64,000 nt of DNA from Tahibacter sp042701255 (GCF_042701255.1 NZ_CP170554.1:1426001-1490000), one strand, 5' to 3'; shown: positions 27,201-35,292, numbered from the stretch's first letter. The notes: a model not told the origin generated them from the letters alone. Numbers and translations are program-made.

Positions 27201-30200
27201 CCTACGACCGTGCCGGCCGCGTGACGCGCAAGACCGGACCCGACGGCGAGATCGCCGTCGGCCAGACGTCGCCGGGAACCGGCTACGCGGTCAGTACCTA
27301 TGCCTACGCCGGCAATCGCACGACGGTGCAGGTCGGCAACAGCCGCAATCTCTGCGTGCCGTCGAACCTGTGCTTCTCGGTCGTGCGCTACAACGGCGTG
27401 GCCGGCCTCATGCGCAGCGACGACGCGCTCGGCGGCGTGACGCGCTACTGGTCCGACGCGGCCGGACGCCCGCTCGCGATCACCGATGCGAAAACCAATG
27501 CGGCGTCCCCGGGACAGGTCCCCGCCGGCAAGGCGACGCGTGCGAGCTACAACGTGCTCGGCCAGCGCACGAGCAGCTACGATCCCAATCAGGGCGAATG
27601 GAGTTTCGTCTACAACGGTCTCGGTGAACTGGTGGAGCAGACCGACGCGCGCCTGCTGAAGACGACGATACGGCGCGATGCCGCCGGACGGCCGATCTGG
27701 CAGATCAGCAGCCTGCCGGCCTGGTCGGGTTCGCCGGCCGAGCACTATCGCGACGAATGGAGCTACCAGGCCACGACCGGCCTGCTCGGCGAAATGCGCC
27801 GCTGCATCACGACCTCGCCGGTGGCCGAGTGCAAGACCACCGAGCCGAACCCGAATGCGACCTGGGCCGAGAGCTACGTCTACGACTACGGCCGCCTCGC
27901 CGCGACGACGGCGAAACAGCGCATCACGACGAACAACTCGGTGCTGGAACATTCGACGCTGTTCCACTACGACGCGAACTTCGGCCGCGAGAAGGCGGTG
28001 GAGTACGCCAGCGGGCTCAAGGTGCAGCGCATCTTCACGAAGTACGGCGCGCTGCGCGACGTGCTCGATGCGGACACCGGCGAGCGCTTCTGGGGCATAG
28101 GCGGCATGGACGCCTTCGGCAACGTCACGCGCCAGGACTACGGCAACGGCGTCGTCGGCAACTATGCCTACGATCCCATCTCCGGCCGCCCGGTACGCAA
28201 GCAGTGGACCCGCGTCGACAACGGCGTGCCCAGCGTCATCGACAGCATCGAGTACGGCTACGACGTACTGGCCAATCTGTCGGCGCAGCGCCGTTCCGGC
28301 GTCAGCGTCGCCAACACCACCGAGAGCTATACCTACGACAAGTTGCAGCGCCTGAAGAGTTCCAGCGTGCCGGGCTCCGGCTACAACGTCGGCTACGACT
28401 ACGACGCGCTCGGCAATCTCACGCGCAAGAGCGACTACTCCCGCGATGTCGCCGATGCGTACCTGTACGCCGCTGCGGGCACCAACGGCTGCGGCCCGAA
28501 TGTCGCGACCGCGATCCTGATGCCTTCGGGCACCAACTATGACCGCCTCGTGAATTTCTGCGACGCCAACGGCAACGTCATCAGAAGCCAGCGCGGGGAC
28601 ACCGGCGGCAACGTGCAGCTCGGCGAACGCCGCTTCCGTTACGACGCGACCAACCGGCCGCGCAACATCAACGACGAGTTCGCTCCGGGCTCGCCTACCG
28701 CGATGTTCACCTATGCGCCCGACGGTCGCCGCGTCTACGAAGTGCTGTCGGAGCGTTACTACCCCAATCCTGGCGAGCCCGGCGCGAATCGCCTGCGCTA
28801 TGTCGTGCAGGGACAGCGCGGCTATCAGGTCGAGCTGGCGAACGACGCCAGCGGCTGGGCCGGCGCGGTCTATCGCCACGAGATCGGCGACGTCAGCGTC
28901 GTACTGCGCAGCGTGAGCGGTCAGGGCACGACGCGCGACGTCGCGTTCAAGACGCTGGACCGTCTGGGCTCGCCGCTCGGCGTCATGGACAGGACCGGCC
29001 AGTTCATCCAACGCAGCGAATCGGGATGGATGAACACCGCCGACACGCGCCTGACCTTCAGCCCGTTCGGCGCGGCACGCAACAGCGATTTCCGGCCGCG
29101 CAATCCGAGCGGTGAAATGCCGGGCCGTCTGAACCTGACGCCGTCCACACGCCTGGGCTTCACCGGTCACGAGCATCTCGACACGCTGGGCCTGATCCAC
29201 ATGAACGGCCGCGTCTACGACTATCGCCTCGGCCGCTTCCTCAGCGTGGATCCGTTCATCCAGTTCCCGGCCAACAGCCAGAGCCTGAATCCGTACAGCT
29301 ACATCATGAACAACCCGCTGGCGGGTACGGATCCGACGGGCTACAAGATCCGCCGCGACAGCCGCACGCGGCTCAACGGCAACGGTCCGTGCATGGGCAG
29401 TCTCGCCTGCGATTTCGAGCGCACGTTCAGCGGCCCGGTCGAGGACCTGCGCAATTCGGTCGGTGCGAGCAGTCGCCGGCAGAGCAACGGCTTCGATCCG
29501 CTGCAGCCGACGACGTCGATCGTCGCGATCGTCACGATCGGCAAGCCGCTGGACATCAAGGACGGTGTACTGATTGCGGGAGACATACCGGAAGGCGTAG
29601 ACGACTCCGTCTGTGACGAGGTCCCGGAAGCCTGCCGTGATCGTGCAGCCCGGCAGGAAGGTATCCGGCAGGTACAGGACGATATCGTGCGAGGTGTCGA
29701 GGTCGTCGACACCGTCGCCACTACCGTCGTCGAGGAAGGCGCCAACCCCGTCAACTACGTTCCAGGCAGCGCGTGGACGAAGTTTCTGCGCTGGGTCGGA
29801 ATTGGCCGGCGCGCGGAAACCGCACAACGCATCGAAAAGATCGCCGACAGCGTGTGCTGCTGTTTCCCGGCGGGAACCAAGGTGTGGACCGCCGAAGGTG
29901 CCATCACGATCGAGAACGTGAAGGTCGGCCAACTCGTGCTGTCACGCGATCCGGTTACGGGAGAAACGGCACAGAAGCCGGTCACCGCCCTGATCACGAC
30001 CAAGCCCAAGCGGCTGTATGAACTGACGATCCGCGGTGCGGACGGACACCAGGAGTTCATGCGGGCGACCGGCGATCATCCCTACTGGGTCAAGGACAAG
30101 GGGTGGGTCACCGTCGACGCGCTGGAGCCCGGCATGGTCTTCACCGACCTGGGCAAGGGCGAATTGCTGCTCGATGGGGTGGTGCTTTCGGGGGAAACGG

Positions 30201-30595
30201 CGGAGACCTTCAACTTCACGGTCGGGGACTTCCATTCCTATTTCGCGGGCGAGCTGAAAGTCTTCGTTCACAACTGCAGCTGCTTCGCACCGGATGTACT
30301 CGAAGCGGCCGCGCGAGTAGGTGTCAACCTGAACGACGCAAGAATTGTCGATGGTGTTGCCAAACTGAAGATAGGGCTGTCCGACAAGCTGAATTGGTCC
30401 GATATCAAATTGCTCAAATCCGCTATGCGCGATCGCGGCGCAACGGCGGTGCAAGTGGAATCGGGCTTTATCGCAAATCCGGATCTCAACGAGTTTCTGA
30501 TGCGTCGTGTTAACGACGGTAGGCCCTTCCAGGGCGGAACCGTACGGTGGAGCGACTCACCTGATTCAGATTTCGTGATCGACTTTCCACTATAA
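21263..30595 (+). CDS. Giant SpvB/FG-GAP/RHS protein with Hint domain and C-terminal toxin tip
   Basis: This 3110-residue exported protein has a signal peptide (MLTTLMALSGMAWG). Two related beta-rich domains follow (about 50-260; GRWWNPQRNGIGWDFF and NWFYRG...GWGVDLL). An SpvB-like region starts near 490 (SIPIKVPPGRNGVAPELALS). About seven FG-GAP/VCBS calcium motifs (DLDGDGVREL, DFDGDGRADL, DVNGDGLVDL) lie at 840-1360. RHS/YD repeats and the core segment GRFLSVDPFIQFP to NNPLAGTDPTG follow (about 2630-2690). A Hint domain runs from Cys2867 (CFPAGTKV, GDHPYWV) to VHNC at 3005. The final ~105 residues are an unrecognised toxin-like domain. The start at 21263 gives the cleanest signal peptide; other ATGs are at 21215 and 21233. 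A polymorphic toxin whose tip is freed by Hint cleavage is inferred. The adjacent gene is the likely immunity factor. Confidence 0.92.
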   Translation: MSSRRIGWGLMLTTLMALSGMAWGQQTLPDLLAPPPASVCAAPTASTEPGNVHMFPGRWWNPQRNGIGWDFFYGEGQQSMYLTWFTYDNNGRPVWLHGQAKSLEFNAVTGERTWQSHLWAAYWSATNAGRSYTPVGSVSVTFPNQTTTRAAVRWRWNVGSSIAPVGPLTYDECLYDTFRDQRQLQHTEGVINQAFSSNWFYRGLNSDPLVGWGVDLLIDIDPSNSHYIETAAAAIFDTAGRPVWLQSADDWGTSPPPDNTLSQLSKGALRYLRYTIPVTDPPSHPATLVCTGASSTCGAKAVKKDDQSEIFGRFGRHIQDAAYGIMRLDANVDYLLTGGASVQWPPSYNVPSFPTDVPVMRFDANHIIVDKAVCRIPTSQTSCTVQVSWSANDPTAQIRRLDLNNGQSPTSFASGLSSIKPDPLPLGARVQYEISYRYNGDGPWTTLRTPEVRVLQEGVIADAVVQDIACAPKGNNGCDLSPHDPKTGAIAGEASTDGGAALYSIPIKVPPGRNGVAPELALSYNSRSGNGIAGLGWGLSGFSAIQRCPRTTAQDGVGNAAALSFGNNDALCLDGERLVRTNAAGVVSPGLPYGVALAYYRTEINNFARVTQYGGDLTSANSCFKVEYKSGDVAYYGGAYDGSSCSGGGSRHTLYGHTAPLSWGIERSEDASGNSIQYTYTLPSQYGKGEHLPLAIHYTGNRAVPGDRRVELFYRDRPPADRSRSYQLGGLAERTQRLDRIVTWAGAEPVDVYTLSYTDPVSGGEGNLHSGRSALQSVQQCAAGGEDNGGGEACLPKTVINWNDLPPDYVMRPLSVDSLPAPSTPNGLGYVDRRVQTIGDLDGDGVRELLVHQLESSGFHTYLIKQNADRTVESTLDISSIAGSMLYFTQGMQTDFDGDGRADLLAADEGGYLRLYRWKLARGAAFAATPADTFEIPVTLSGVAPGHQLVSTDDFDGDGYADLLLRRRDAGCSGLEIVPPIEESKDKAQYGHVLCYYRNTTTSPGAVSFASGVQVHDWLHESPVGGLSAVGDLNSDGISDLVIMTPTSQAGGSANTVTTVLLSRAPGYTPPAGCVPTSSPVRWYSCDPTLLGLPGPNAGYRTNGAAMRWHDVNGDGLVDLLYALPGPCAGIQRICAKGSWQVQIANGRGFDAAVAIGGNTDALLMTSGMEDNRLRYAGLLPSADADSDGKLDLLYPVGLAARQCTAVTVNYRNPGNDGKCSYTEPPPGGGTENVETELCEDVVWMCGNDPAADIAGTASPYQLPSIVGMPDVTYVPATETDTIYTPTAFRASFTAIDQSLYYMAGLRFVPTATGYDAQSFGLDASGPNNRAGHRVAMTLNDTTSLNNAEDLHGDGLVDLTTRVGCYNHGINAAYCHFVGNGTTGPATFTTIAAPNQAPVATSVATLNNGLRTFVNENVGVLENPGTAPTLPGLVRTITNGLGDSATWTYYPLSSKGERGTGKLPLYSLPGTGYVDANHFYFQSTMPVVGAMARNSVGYDLTGFRTWRYGYSEAMYNRIGRGFQGFRAIVREQVMLSGQQERVLRELSVFHQKFPLTGKLEFTRSGAPLAPITNEALVDWVLPFTDVSYSWGCDLKNRTACATGGAPTAAGFDYPFLNAQTTTSYDPGFAEISKRKKVAEVLIDNADPAGSAGESGWDAYGNLGYTITSAKDFDDVSGSIAFVQNTSTSRKSKYVNTTDTASWWPGKLEWTEETTYAVQYGAVHLPPADVLQNAQTLRTDYTWNPDRTPATVIVQNADPNLRTQKTFVYPSAGFNFGLPTAVAETFSDAIAATSYTRTTQTIYDPAGDGYFPLKSIDASGAETAYVYRKRDGQIREITLPTKVRARTYYDAFGRGFRTDSFTVASNGVETPLGQSVHTAWNACSAGVCPGVGNGGVRLGNPAQPAEHNAAYRVTTVQNGAPTRVIWYDMLGREVKNAVRGFDGTFAATLSEYDRLGTLSGKSVPFYLTSASAAAPFAATFAYDRAGRVTRKTGPDGEIAVGQTSPGTGYAVSTYAYAGNRTTVQVGNSRNLCVPSNLCFSVVRYNGVAGLMRSDDALGGVTRYWSDAAGRPLAITDAKTNAASPGQVPAGKATRASYNVLGQRTSSYDPNQGEWSFVYNGLGELVEQTDARLLKTTIRRDAAGRPIWQISSLPAWSGSPAEHYRDEWSYQATTGLLGEMRRCITTSPVAECKTTEPNPNATWAESYVYDYGRLAATTAKQRITTNNSVLEHSTLFHYDANFGREKAVEYASGLKVQRIFTKYGALRDVLDADTGERFWGIGGMDAFGNVTRQDYGNGVVGNYAYDPISGRPVRKQWTRVDNGVPSVIDSIEYGYDVLANLSAQRRSGVSVANTTESYTYDKLQRLKSSSVPGSGYNVGYDYDALGNLTRKSDYSRDVADAYLYAAAGTNGCGPNVATAILMPSGTNYDRLVNFCDANGNVIRSQRGDTGGNVQLGERRFRYDATNRPRNINDEFAPGSPTAMFTYAPDGRRVYEVLSERYYPNPGEPGANRLRYVVQGQRGYQVELANDASGWAGAVYRHEIGDVSVVLRSVSGQGTTRDVAFKTLDRLGSPLGVMDRTGQFIQRSESGWMNTADTRLTFSPFGAARNSDFRPRNPSGEMPGRLNLTPSTRLGFTGHEHLDTLGLIHMNGRVYDYRLGRFLSVDPFIQFPANSQSLNPYSYIMNNPLAGTDPTGYKIRRDSRTRLNGNGPCMGSLACDFERTFSGPVEDLRNSVGASSRRQSNGFDPLQPTTSIVAIVTIGKPLDIKDGVLIAGDIPEGVDDSVCDEVPEACRDRAARQEGIRQVQDDIVRGVEVVDTVATTVVEEGANPVNYVPGSAWTKFLRWVGIGRRAETAQRIEKIADSVCCCFPAGTKVWTAEGAITIENVKVGQLVLSRDPVTGETAQKPVTALITTKPKRLYELTIRGADGHQEFMRATGDHPYWVKDKGWVTVDALEPGMVFTDLGKGELLLDGVVLSGETAETFNFTVGDFHSYFAGELKVFVHNCSCFAPDVLEAAARVGVNLNDARIVDGVAKLKIGLSDKLNWSDIKLLKSAMRDRGATAVQVESGFIANPDLNEFLMRRVNDGRPFQGGTVRWSDSPDSDFVIDFPL

Positions 30596-30604
30596 GGATG
30601 CCCT

Positions 30605-31072
30605 ATGAGCAATTCGTTCTACAGAGATCGCATCCTTTGGCGTGCCGGAAAGCACCGGTTGCTGGATCGGCGCTGCATCCTGTACTCGGATGCATCGGAC
30701 GAACAGTCTGCTGTGGTGGGCGATGCGCTCGGTGGAAGCATCGATGGGGTTCTGCTGTTTTGGGAGAGCCGTGAGCGATGGACACTTCTGGCGGAGACCT
30801 TCGTCGCCTCATACCATCACGACAATCTGAACCGCTGCAATCTCGACGCCATTGACAAGCAGATGTCGGTTCCCTCGCTGGCGCCTGACGTGGAATCGCC
30901 GAGGAAGCACGACGCCGAGTACATTCTTCTCAAGAAATCCGGTCAGCTGATTTGGGCTCCGAACGGGAACGAGCTGTTCGCTCTGATGAACATACTTTTG
31001 ATGTTTCCACTGCGGAAAAGCACCCCTGATCGCAGCGACGGAACTCAGGGGAACGGTACCGCCCCTGTCTGA
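30605..31072 (+). CDS. Probable immunity protein for the RHS-Hint toxin
   Basis: This 155-residue protein was not recognised. It is soluble, with no signal peptide, and has a hydrophobic C-terminal segment (LFALMNILLMFPL). AAGGA overlaps the stop of the toxin gene and lies 6 bases before the ATG; only 9 bases separate the genes, so translation is probably coupled. Position directly behind a polymorphic toxin tip is the usual place for the cognate immunity gene. Base composition is less GC-rich than the RHS scaffold and similar to the tip, suggesting both arrived as one cassette. The immunity role is inferred, not shown. Confidence 0.7.
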   Translation: MSNSFYRDRILWRAGKHRLLDRRCILYSDASDEQSAVVGDALGGSIDGVLLFWESRERWTLLAETFVASYHHDNLNRCNLDAIDKQMSVPSLAPDVESPRKHDAEYILLKKSGQLIWAPNGNELFALMNILLMFPLRKSTPDRSDGTQGNGTAPV

Positions 31073-31076
31073 AGCG

Positions 31077-31129
31077 GGGTCAGGCTCACTTCCTGCACGG
31101 CTCATGCCTTGCGGAAGTGGGCCTGGCCC
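31077..31129. repeat. 17-bp inverted repeat between convergent genes
   Basis: Arms at 31077-31093 (GGGTCAGGCTCACTTCC) and 31113-31129 (GGAAGTGGGCCTGGCCC) pair over 17 positions with two G-T wobbles and a 19-base loop. There is no T tract. It sits between convergent genes and could be a bidirectional terminator or a REP-type element. Confidence 0.6.
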
Positions 31130-31144
31130 GGTGCTGATTCGTCG

Positions 31145-32722
31145 CTATTCTCCCGGCTGCGCGTAATGCTCGATCCCGCGCTTCTTCTTCTCCGTCGCGA
31201 CCATCTCGCGCACCTCGCGCAGCAGCTGCTTCGCGTCGTAGACGATGCCGTCCTTGATCGTGTAGTCGACGCCGCCGACGCGCACGGGCTTGCCGTCGCT
31301 GCCGAGGCGGATGTGGCCGGTGCCGTAGAGCACCTTGAGGTTGGCCAGCGGGTTTTCCTTGACCACGGCGATGTCGGCGAGCTTGCCGGGCTCCAGTGAG
31401 CCGATGCGGTCGGCGGCGCCGAGGGCCTGAGCGCCGTTCAATGTCGCCGCGCGGATCACTTCCAGCGGATGGAAGCCGGCTTCGCGCAGCAGCTCCAGTT
31501 CTTCTATCGTGCCGAAGCCGTAGATCTTGTAGATGTAGCCCGAATCGCTGCCGACGGTGACGCGGCCGCCGCGGTTCTTGTAGTCGTTGACGAAGGACAT
31601 CCAGCGCCGGTAGTTGTCGCGCCAGGCGACTTCGTCCTCGGTGCCCCAGTCGAAGAAGAAGCTGCCGTGGTGGTCGCGATTGGGCGTGAAGAATTCCCAC
31701 AGCGACGGCCAGGTGTAGCGGTCGTGCCATTCGGCGCGGCGCACGCGCATGAAGTCGCGGCTGGCCTGATAGATCGTGAAGGTCGGATCGATCGTGAAGT
31801 CGAGATCCAGCAGCTCCTTGATGACGGCCTCGTACTTGTCGCTGCCTTTCTCGGCGGCCTGGGCCCAGAGGCGTCCGGCCTGGCCGAAGCGGTCGGCCTC
31901 GTTGCTGTAGTTGTACGCGGCCGGATAGTCCTGCACGGTGCGGTCGTCGAACAGCGCTTCGGGCAGGCCGTACCAGTGTTCCATCGAGGTCAGGCCCCAG
32001 CGCGCCGTGGTCAGCACGTTGACGCGCGCGACGTCGAGCTGCGCGTGATGGCAGGCGCTGCGCATGCCCTGTTTCTTGAGTTCCTCGAACGCGGCCTGCA
32101 GCACCTCGGGTCGATAGCCGAAGCACTTCATGCCGACGGCGCCTTTCTTCTTCATCTCGCGCACCCATTCGCGCGCTTCTTCGGGCGTCGTCATGGGCTT
32201 GTCGCGGCCCATGCCGAAATACGCGTACGGAAAGATGCGCGGCGCGACGATGGCGTTGGCCGCGCTGCGCCGGGTTTCCTGCGCGCACCAGTCGATGCCG
32301 TTGCCGCAGGCCGGATCGCGCACGGTCGTGATGCCGTGGCCCATCCAGAGTTTGTAGACGTAGTCGGCGCTGACGCCCTGTTCGTCGCCGCCGATGTGGC
32401 CGTGCATGTCGATGAGACCCGGCATCACGTAATAGCCGGCCAGATCCATCTCGCGGCCGCCGGCCTTGAGCTTGGGCCTGTCCTCGGGCCGTATCGAGGT
32501 GATGTCGGCGCCGACCATGCGGATTTCGGTGATGCGGCTGCCTTCGATGACGACGTCGGCCGGGCCGAAGGCCGGGCTGCCGGTGCCGTTGATGACGTTG
32601 ACGCCGCGCAGGATCAGCTGCGTGTACGGGCCGTCGCCTTCATGTCTGTCGGCGCCCGGCGGAATCGACGCGAACGCCGGCGCGGCGAGCAGGGAAAGGG
32701 CGGCAAGCAGCAGTCGTTTCAT
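31145..32722 (-). CDS. Secreted amidohydrolase-family metal-dependent hydrolase
   Basis: This 525-residue protein has a signal peptide (MKRLLLAALSLLAAPAFA) chosen by a GGAG site upstream; the longer frame into 33022 is rejected. It belongs to the amidohydrolase superfamily (imidazolonepropionase/prolidase-like): metal ligands in PGLIDMHGHIGG (HxH), histidines in SACHHAQLD and SMEHWYGLP, and the terminal aspartate in VTVGSDSGYIYK. The C-terminal GSLEPGKLADIAVVKENPL closes the composite beta-sandwich. Conserved residues look intact, so hydrolase activity on a cyclic amide or dipeptide is plausible. The substrate cannot be told from sequence. Confidence 0.9.
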   Translation of the reverse strand: MKRLLLAALSLLAAPAFASIPPGADRHEGDGPYTQLILRGVNVINGTGSPAFGPADVVIEGSRITEIRMVGADITSIRPEDRPKLKAGGREMDLAGYYVMPGLIDMHGHIGGDEQGVSADYVYKLWMGHGITTVRDPACGNGIDWCAQETRRSAANAIVAPRIFPYAYFGMGRDKPMTTPEEAREWVREMKKKGAVGMKCFGYRPEVLQAAFEELKKQGMRSACHHAQLDVARVNVLTTARWGLTSMEHWYGLPEALFDDRTVQDYPAAYNYSNEADRFGQAGRLWAQAAEKGSDKYEAVIKELLDLDFTIDPTFTIYQASRDFMRVRRAEWHDRYTWPSLWEFFTPNRDHHGSFFFDWGTEDEVAWRDNYRRWMSFVNDYKNRGGRVTVGSDSGYIYKIYGFGTIEELELLREAGFHPLEVIRAATLNGAQALGAADRIGSLEPGKLADIAVVKENPLANLKVLYGTGHIRLGSDGKPVRVGGVDYTIKDGIVYDAKQLLREVREMVATEKKKRGIEHYAQPGE

Positions 32723-32927
32723 CGGAGCTCCGCAGTCGGCTGGCAGGTCCGCGCCGGCAGGTGGCGGGACGGATTCGATCATGGCATCAGGCTTCAGGCT
32801 GCGGACGGGTTGCCTGTGCCGGATGTCACGGATGCGGCCGTGCAGGTCGTCGATCCCTGTGCAGCTGGCGTCGGCGAGCCGACTGCGGCAGGCTGGCCTG
32901 CCGAAGATCGAGCGAAGGACGGATGCG

Positions 32928-33299
32928 ATGAACGCGGCGGCAGTGGTCGAGCAGTGGGTGCAGTGCTTCAACGCCGGCGACGTGGACGGACTGGCCGCGC
33001 TGTATGCACCGGATGCGGTCAACCATCAGGTCGTCATGGAGCCGCTGCATGGCCGCGACGCGATACGCCGGATGTTCGCGACCGAGTTCGGCCGCGCCGA
33101 GATGGTCTGCCTGGTCGAGAATCTGTTCGACTGCGGCGAGTGGGCCGTGCTCGAGTGGCGCGATCCGAAGGGCCTGCGCGGCTGCGGCTTCTTCCGCGTG
33201 AACGACGGTCTGATCGTGTTCCAGCGCGGCTACTTCGATCAGCTGAGCTTCTTCCGCCAGCAGGGGCTGCCGATACCCGAGCGCTATCTCGGCGACTGA
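32928..33299 (+). CDS. SnoaL-like/NTF2-fold protein
   Basis: This 123-residue protein has the pattern of a SnoaL-like NTF2-fold domain: VEQWVQCFNAGDVDGLAALY near the N-terminus, YAPDAVNHQVV, and a C-terminal beta-rich part ending FQRGYFDQLSFFRQQGLP. Such proteins bind small hydrophobic ligands, and some are isomerases or hydrolases. An AAGGA site about 8 bases upstream sets the start. It is divergent from the amidohydrolase, so the gap between them (32723-32927) must carry both promoters. Confidence 0.85.
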   Translation: MNAAAVVEQWVQCFNAGDVDGLAALYAPDAVNHQVVMEPLHGRDAIRRMFATEFGRAEMVCLVENLFDCGEWAVLEWRDPKGLRGCGFFRVNDGLIVFQRGYFDQLSFFRQQGLPIPERYLGD

Positions 33300-33320
33300 A
33301 CACCGCATCGCCGTGCAACG

Positions 33321-33352
33321 AAAAAGCGCGCGGAATCGCTCCCGCGCGCTTC
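33321..33352 (-). terminator. Hairpin terminator, strongest for the minus-strand gene
   Basis: GCGCGCGG and CCGCGCGC form an 8-bp stem; on the minus strand the stem is followed by TTTTT. It separates the convergent SnoaL-like gene and the CMF-like gene. Confidence 0.8.
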
Positions 33353-33372
33353 GAAGATCCTGCAATGGCCGG

Positions 33373-35292
33373 TCAGCGCGCCGCGTTCGCGTTCATCGTC
33401 GCGTTGCGCGAGCTGTCGAGATACTGCGCCGGATCACGCATGCCGCTGGTATGGCACTGGCCCGTCGTGTGGCCGCGGTTGACGCCGCCGCTGAGCTGGC
33501 CGTTGGCCTGCTCGGTGGTGCCGTCTTCCGGATCGCTGAGCACGAGATCGGTCGCGATCTGGCAGTAGTCGTTCGTCCACCAGTTCGTCGAGCGGAACGA
33601 GGTCGTGTAGTAGTTGACCTTGGCCCGCGACGAGGTCGGGATGCCGGCCAGCCAGGCCGATGCGCCGCTGTAGCTCAGGTTGTCGTTCGTGCCGCAGCCG
33701 ACGCCGAACCACGAACCCAGGGTGGCCAGGATGCCGGCGAGGTTGGTGCCCTTGTACGGCGTGCCGACCGACTGGATCAGGCGCGAACCGGTCGCGTTGT
33801 CCAGGCCGCTCCAGTAGTAGGTGTACAGATGCAGCGATGCGGCGCCGCCCTGGCTGTGGGCGATGGTACCGAACGAGTTCCAGGTGCTGCCGTAGCTCTG
33901 CAGCAGACGCGCGAACTGGTCGTGGCTGCGGTTCTGGTTCACGTCGAGGAACGACGACGCGCTGGAGAACTGCGACGCCGGCCAGACGCCGCCGGAGCAG
34001 TAGCCGTGCACGAGGATCAGGCGCGAGCCCACGCCCTTGATCGCGTTCTCGCCGCTCGGACGCGGGCCCATGCGCATGGACTCGGTGATCTCCGCGGGCG
34101 CCGCGGCGAACTGGCTGCGCTGCGGCATCTGCAGATCCATCGTGCGGGCGCTGGCCAGGGTGACGAAATGATCCGGGTCCTCGACGCGCAGGTCGCGCAG
34201 CTCGAACGGTCCCTGCGCCTTCGCGCGGGAGATCCAGCGCGAATCGAAGTTGAGGCCGAGCGAGCCGTTCTTGTCCGGCGCGACCATGCCGCCGACCCAG
34301 GCGATCGCGACGGGCTTGCCGCTGCCGTCGCGGCCCCAGACTTCCGCGTAGGCGCGGTAGTGCTGGTCCGGCTTGCTCGTGGCGACCGGCACGTCCAGCG
34401 AGAAGCGGCCGTCGGCGCGCGTGCTGACGCTGACCGCGGCGGCGCTGCGCAGCTGCAGGCTCGCGTCGATGACCGGCAGCACGTGCTCGGCCGTGCGTAC
34501 GACCTTGAGACCATCGGCATTGGTGCCGTTGGCGACGACCTGAGCGAGATAGCTGCCGCTCTGCCCGGCGACGAAGCCTGCGCCGTAGACGCCGTCGCCG
34601 GCCTGCGCGTCGGCATGCATGCCGTCGTCGAACATCGGATAGCTGCGCACGCTGCCGTCGGGGCCGGTCACGCGCAGGGTCGCGTCGCTGATGCGCGCGG
34701 CGCTGCCGGCCTTCGCATTGGCGCTGCCGCCCAAGGTGGCGACGACGTCGAGGCGTTCGCCGACGATCTGCCGGCGATGCGCGGGATAGGACAGCAGCTC
34801 GGTGGCCTCGTCGCCTTCCAGCAGCACGTAGCCGGCCTGCGAGCGGCTTGCGCCGGCGTCGATCTGCAGGATCCAGCTGCCCGATTCCAGGCCCTCGACC
34901 GCGTAGTAGCTGGCCGGCACGCTCGCTTCTTCGAGCGCGAAATCGGTCGGCTTGGACGCCGCGCCGAGTTCGGCGGCGGCGATGCGGCGACCGGTCGGCG
35001 ACTGCAGCTGCAGCTGCCAGTCGGCATTGTTGCCGGAGAAGACCAGGAAGCGGACCTTGCCGTTTTCCACCGGCAATGCCATCTGCCAGCCGGCGCCGCG
35101 TTCGCTCATCTGCACGGGCAGCAGCGCGCTGTGCGAATAGATGGCCGATTCCGCCGGATCGGGCACGCGCATCTGCGCGAATTCCTCGGGCGGACCCGAC
35201 AGCTGTTTCGGAATGGGATCGGCAACGGCGGCGAGCGGTGCGGCGAACAGCAAAGTCGAAACGACGGCCAACGTCAGGGGACTTCTCGTCAC
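33373..35292 (-). CDS. Secreted alpha/beta-hydrolase, conditioned medium factor-like
   Basis: This 639-residue exported protein has a GTG start with GGGAGG about 7 bases upstream and a signal peptide (LTLAVVSTLLFAAPLAAVA). The N-terminal half (to about residue 400) contains Ig-like/choice-of-anchor X-type domains with FDDGMHADAQAGDGVYGA. The C-terminal part has an alpha/beta-hydrolase core: LILVHGYCSGG (oxyanion loop) and IAHSQGGAA, the nucleophile elbow with Ser. Cysteines in GVGCGTN and NDYCQIA may form disulfides. Homologs in Xanthomonadales are annotated as conditioned medium factor; I know of no demonstrated activity. A lipase- or esterase-like role is inferred. Confidence 0.8.
   Translation of the reverse strand: MTRSPLTLAVVSTLLFAAPLAAVADPIPKQLSGPPEEFAQMRVPDPAESAIYSHSALLPVQMSERGAGWQMALPVENGKVRFLVFSGNNADWQLQLQSPTGRRIAAAELGAASKPTDFALEEASVPASYYAVEGLESGSWILQIDAGASRSQAGYVLLEGDEATELLSYPAHRRQIVGERLDVVATLGGSANAKAGSAARISDATLRVTGPDGSVRSYPMFDDGMHADAQAGDGVYGAGFVAGQSGSYLAQVVANGTNADGLKVVRTAEHVLPVIDASLQLRSAAAVSVSTRADGRFSLDVPVATSKPDQHYRAYAEVWGRDGSGKPVAIAWVGGMVAPDKNGSLGLNFDSRWISRAKAQGPFELRDLRVEDPDHFVTLASARTMDLQMPQRSQFAAAPAEITESMRMGPRPSGENAIKGVGSRLILVHGYCSGGVWPASQFSSASSFLDVNQNRSHDQFARLLQSYGSTWNSFGTIAHSQGGAASLHLYTYYWSGLDNATGSRLIQSVGTPYKGTNLAGILATLGSWFGVGCGTNDNLSYSGASAWLAGIPTSSRAKVNYYTTSFRSTNWWTNDYCQIATDLVLSDPEDGTTEQANGQLSGGVNRGHTTGQCHTSGMRDPAQYLDSSRNATMNANAAR

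Noticed and set aside
25550..29932. 1460-codon minus-strand frame inside the RHS gene
   Set aside because: It mirrors the codon structure of the RHS gene, as expected in high-GC DNA. The plus strand has clear SpvB, RHS and Hint motifs.
32723..33022. N-terminal extension of the amidohydrolase
   Set aside because: It would overlap the divergent SnoaL-like gene and place 100 unlike residues before a clean signal peptide.
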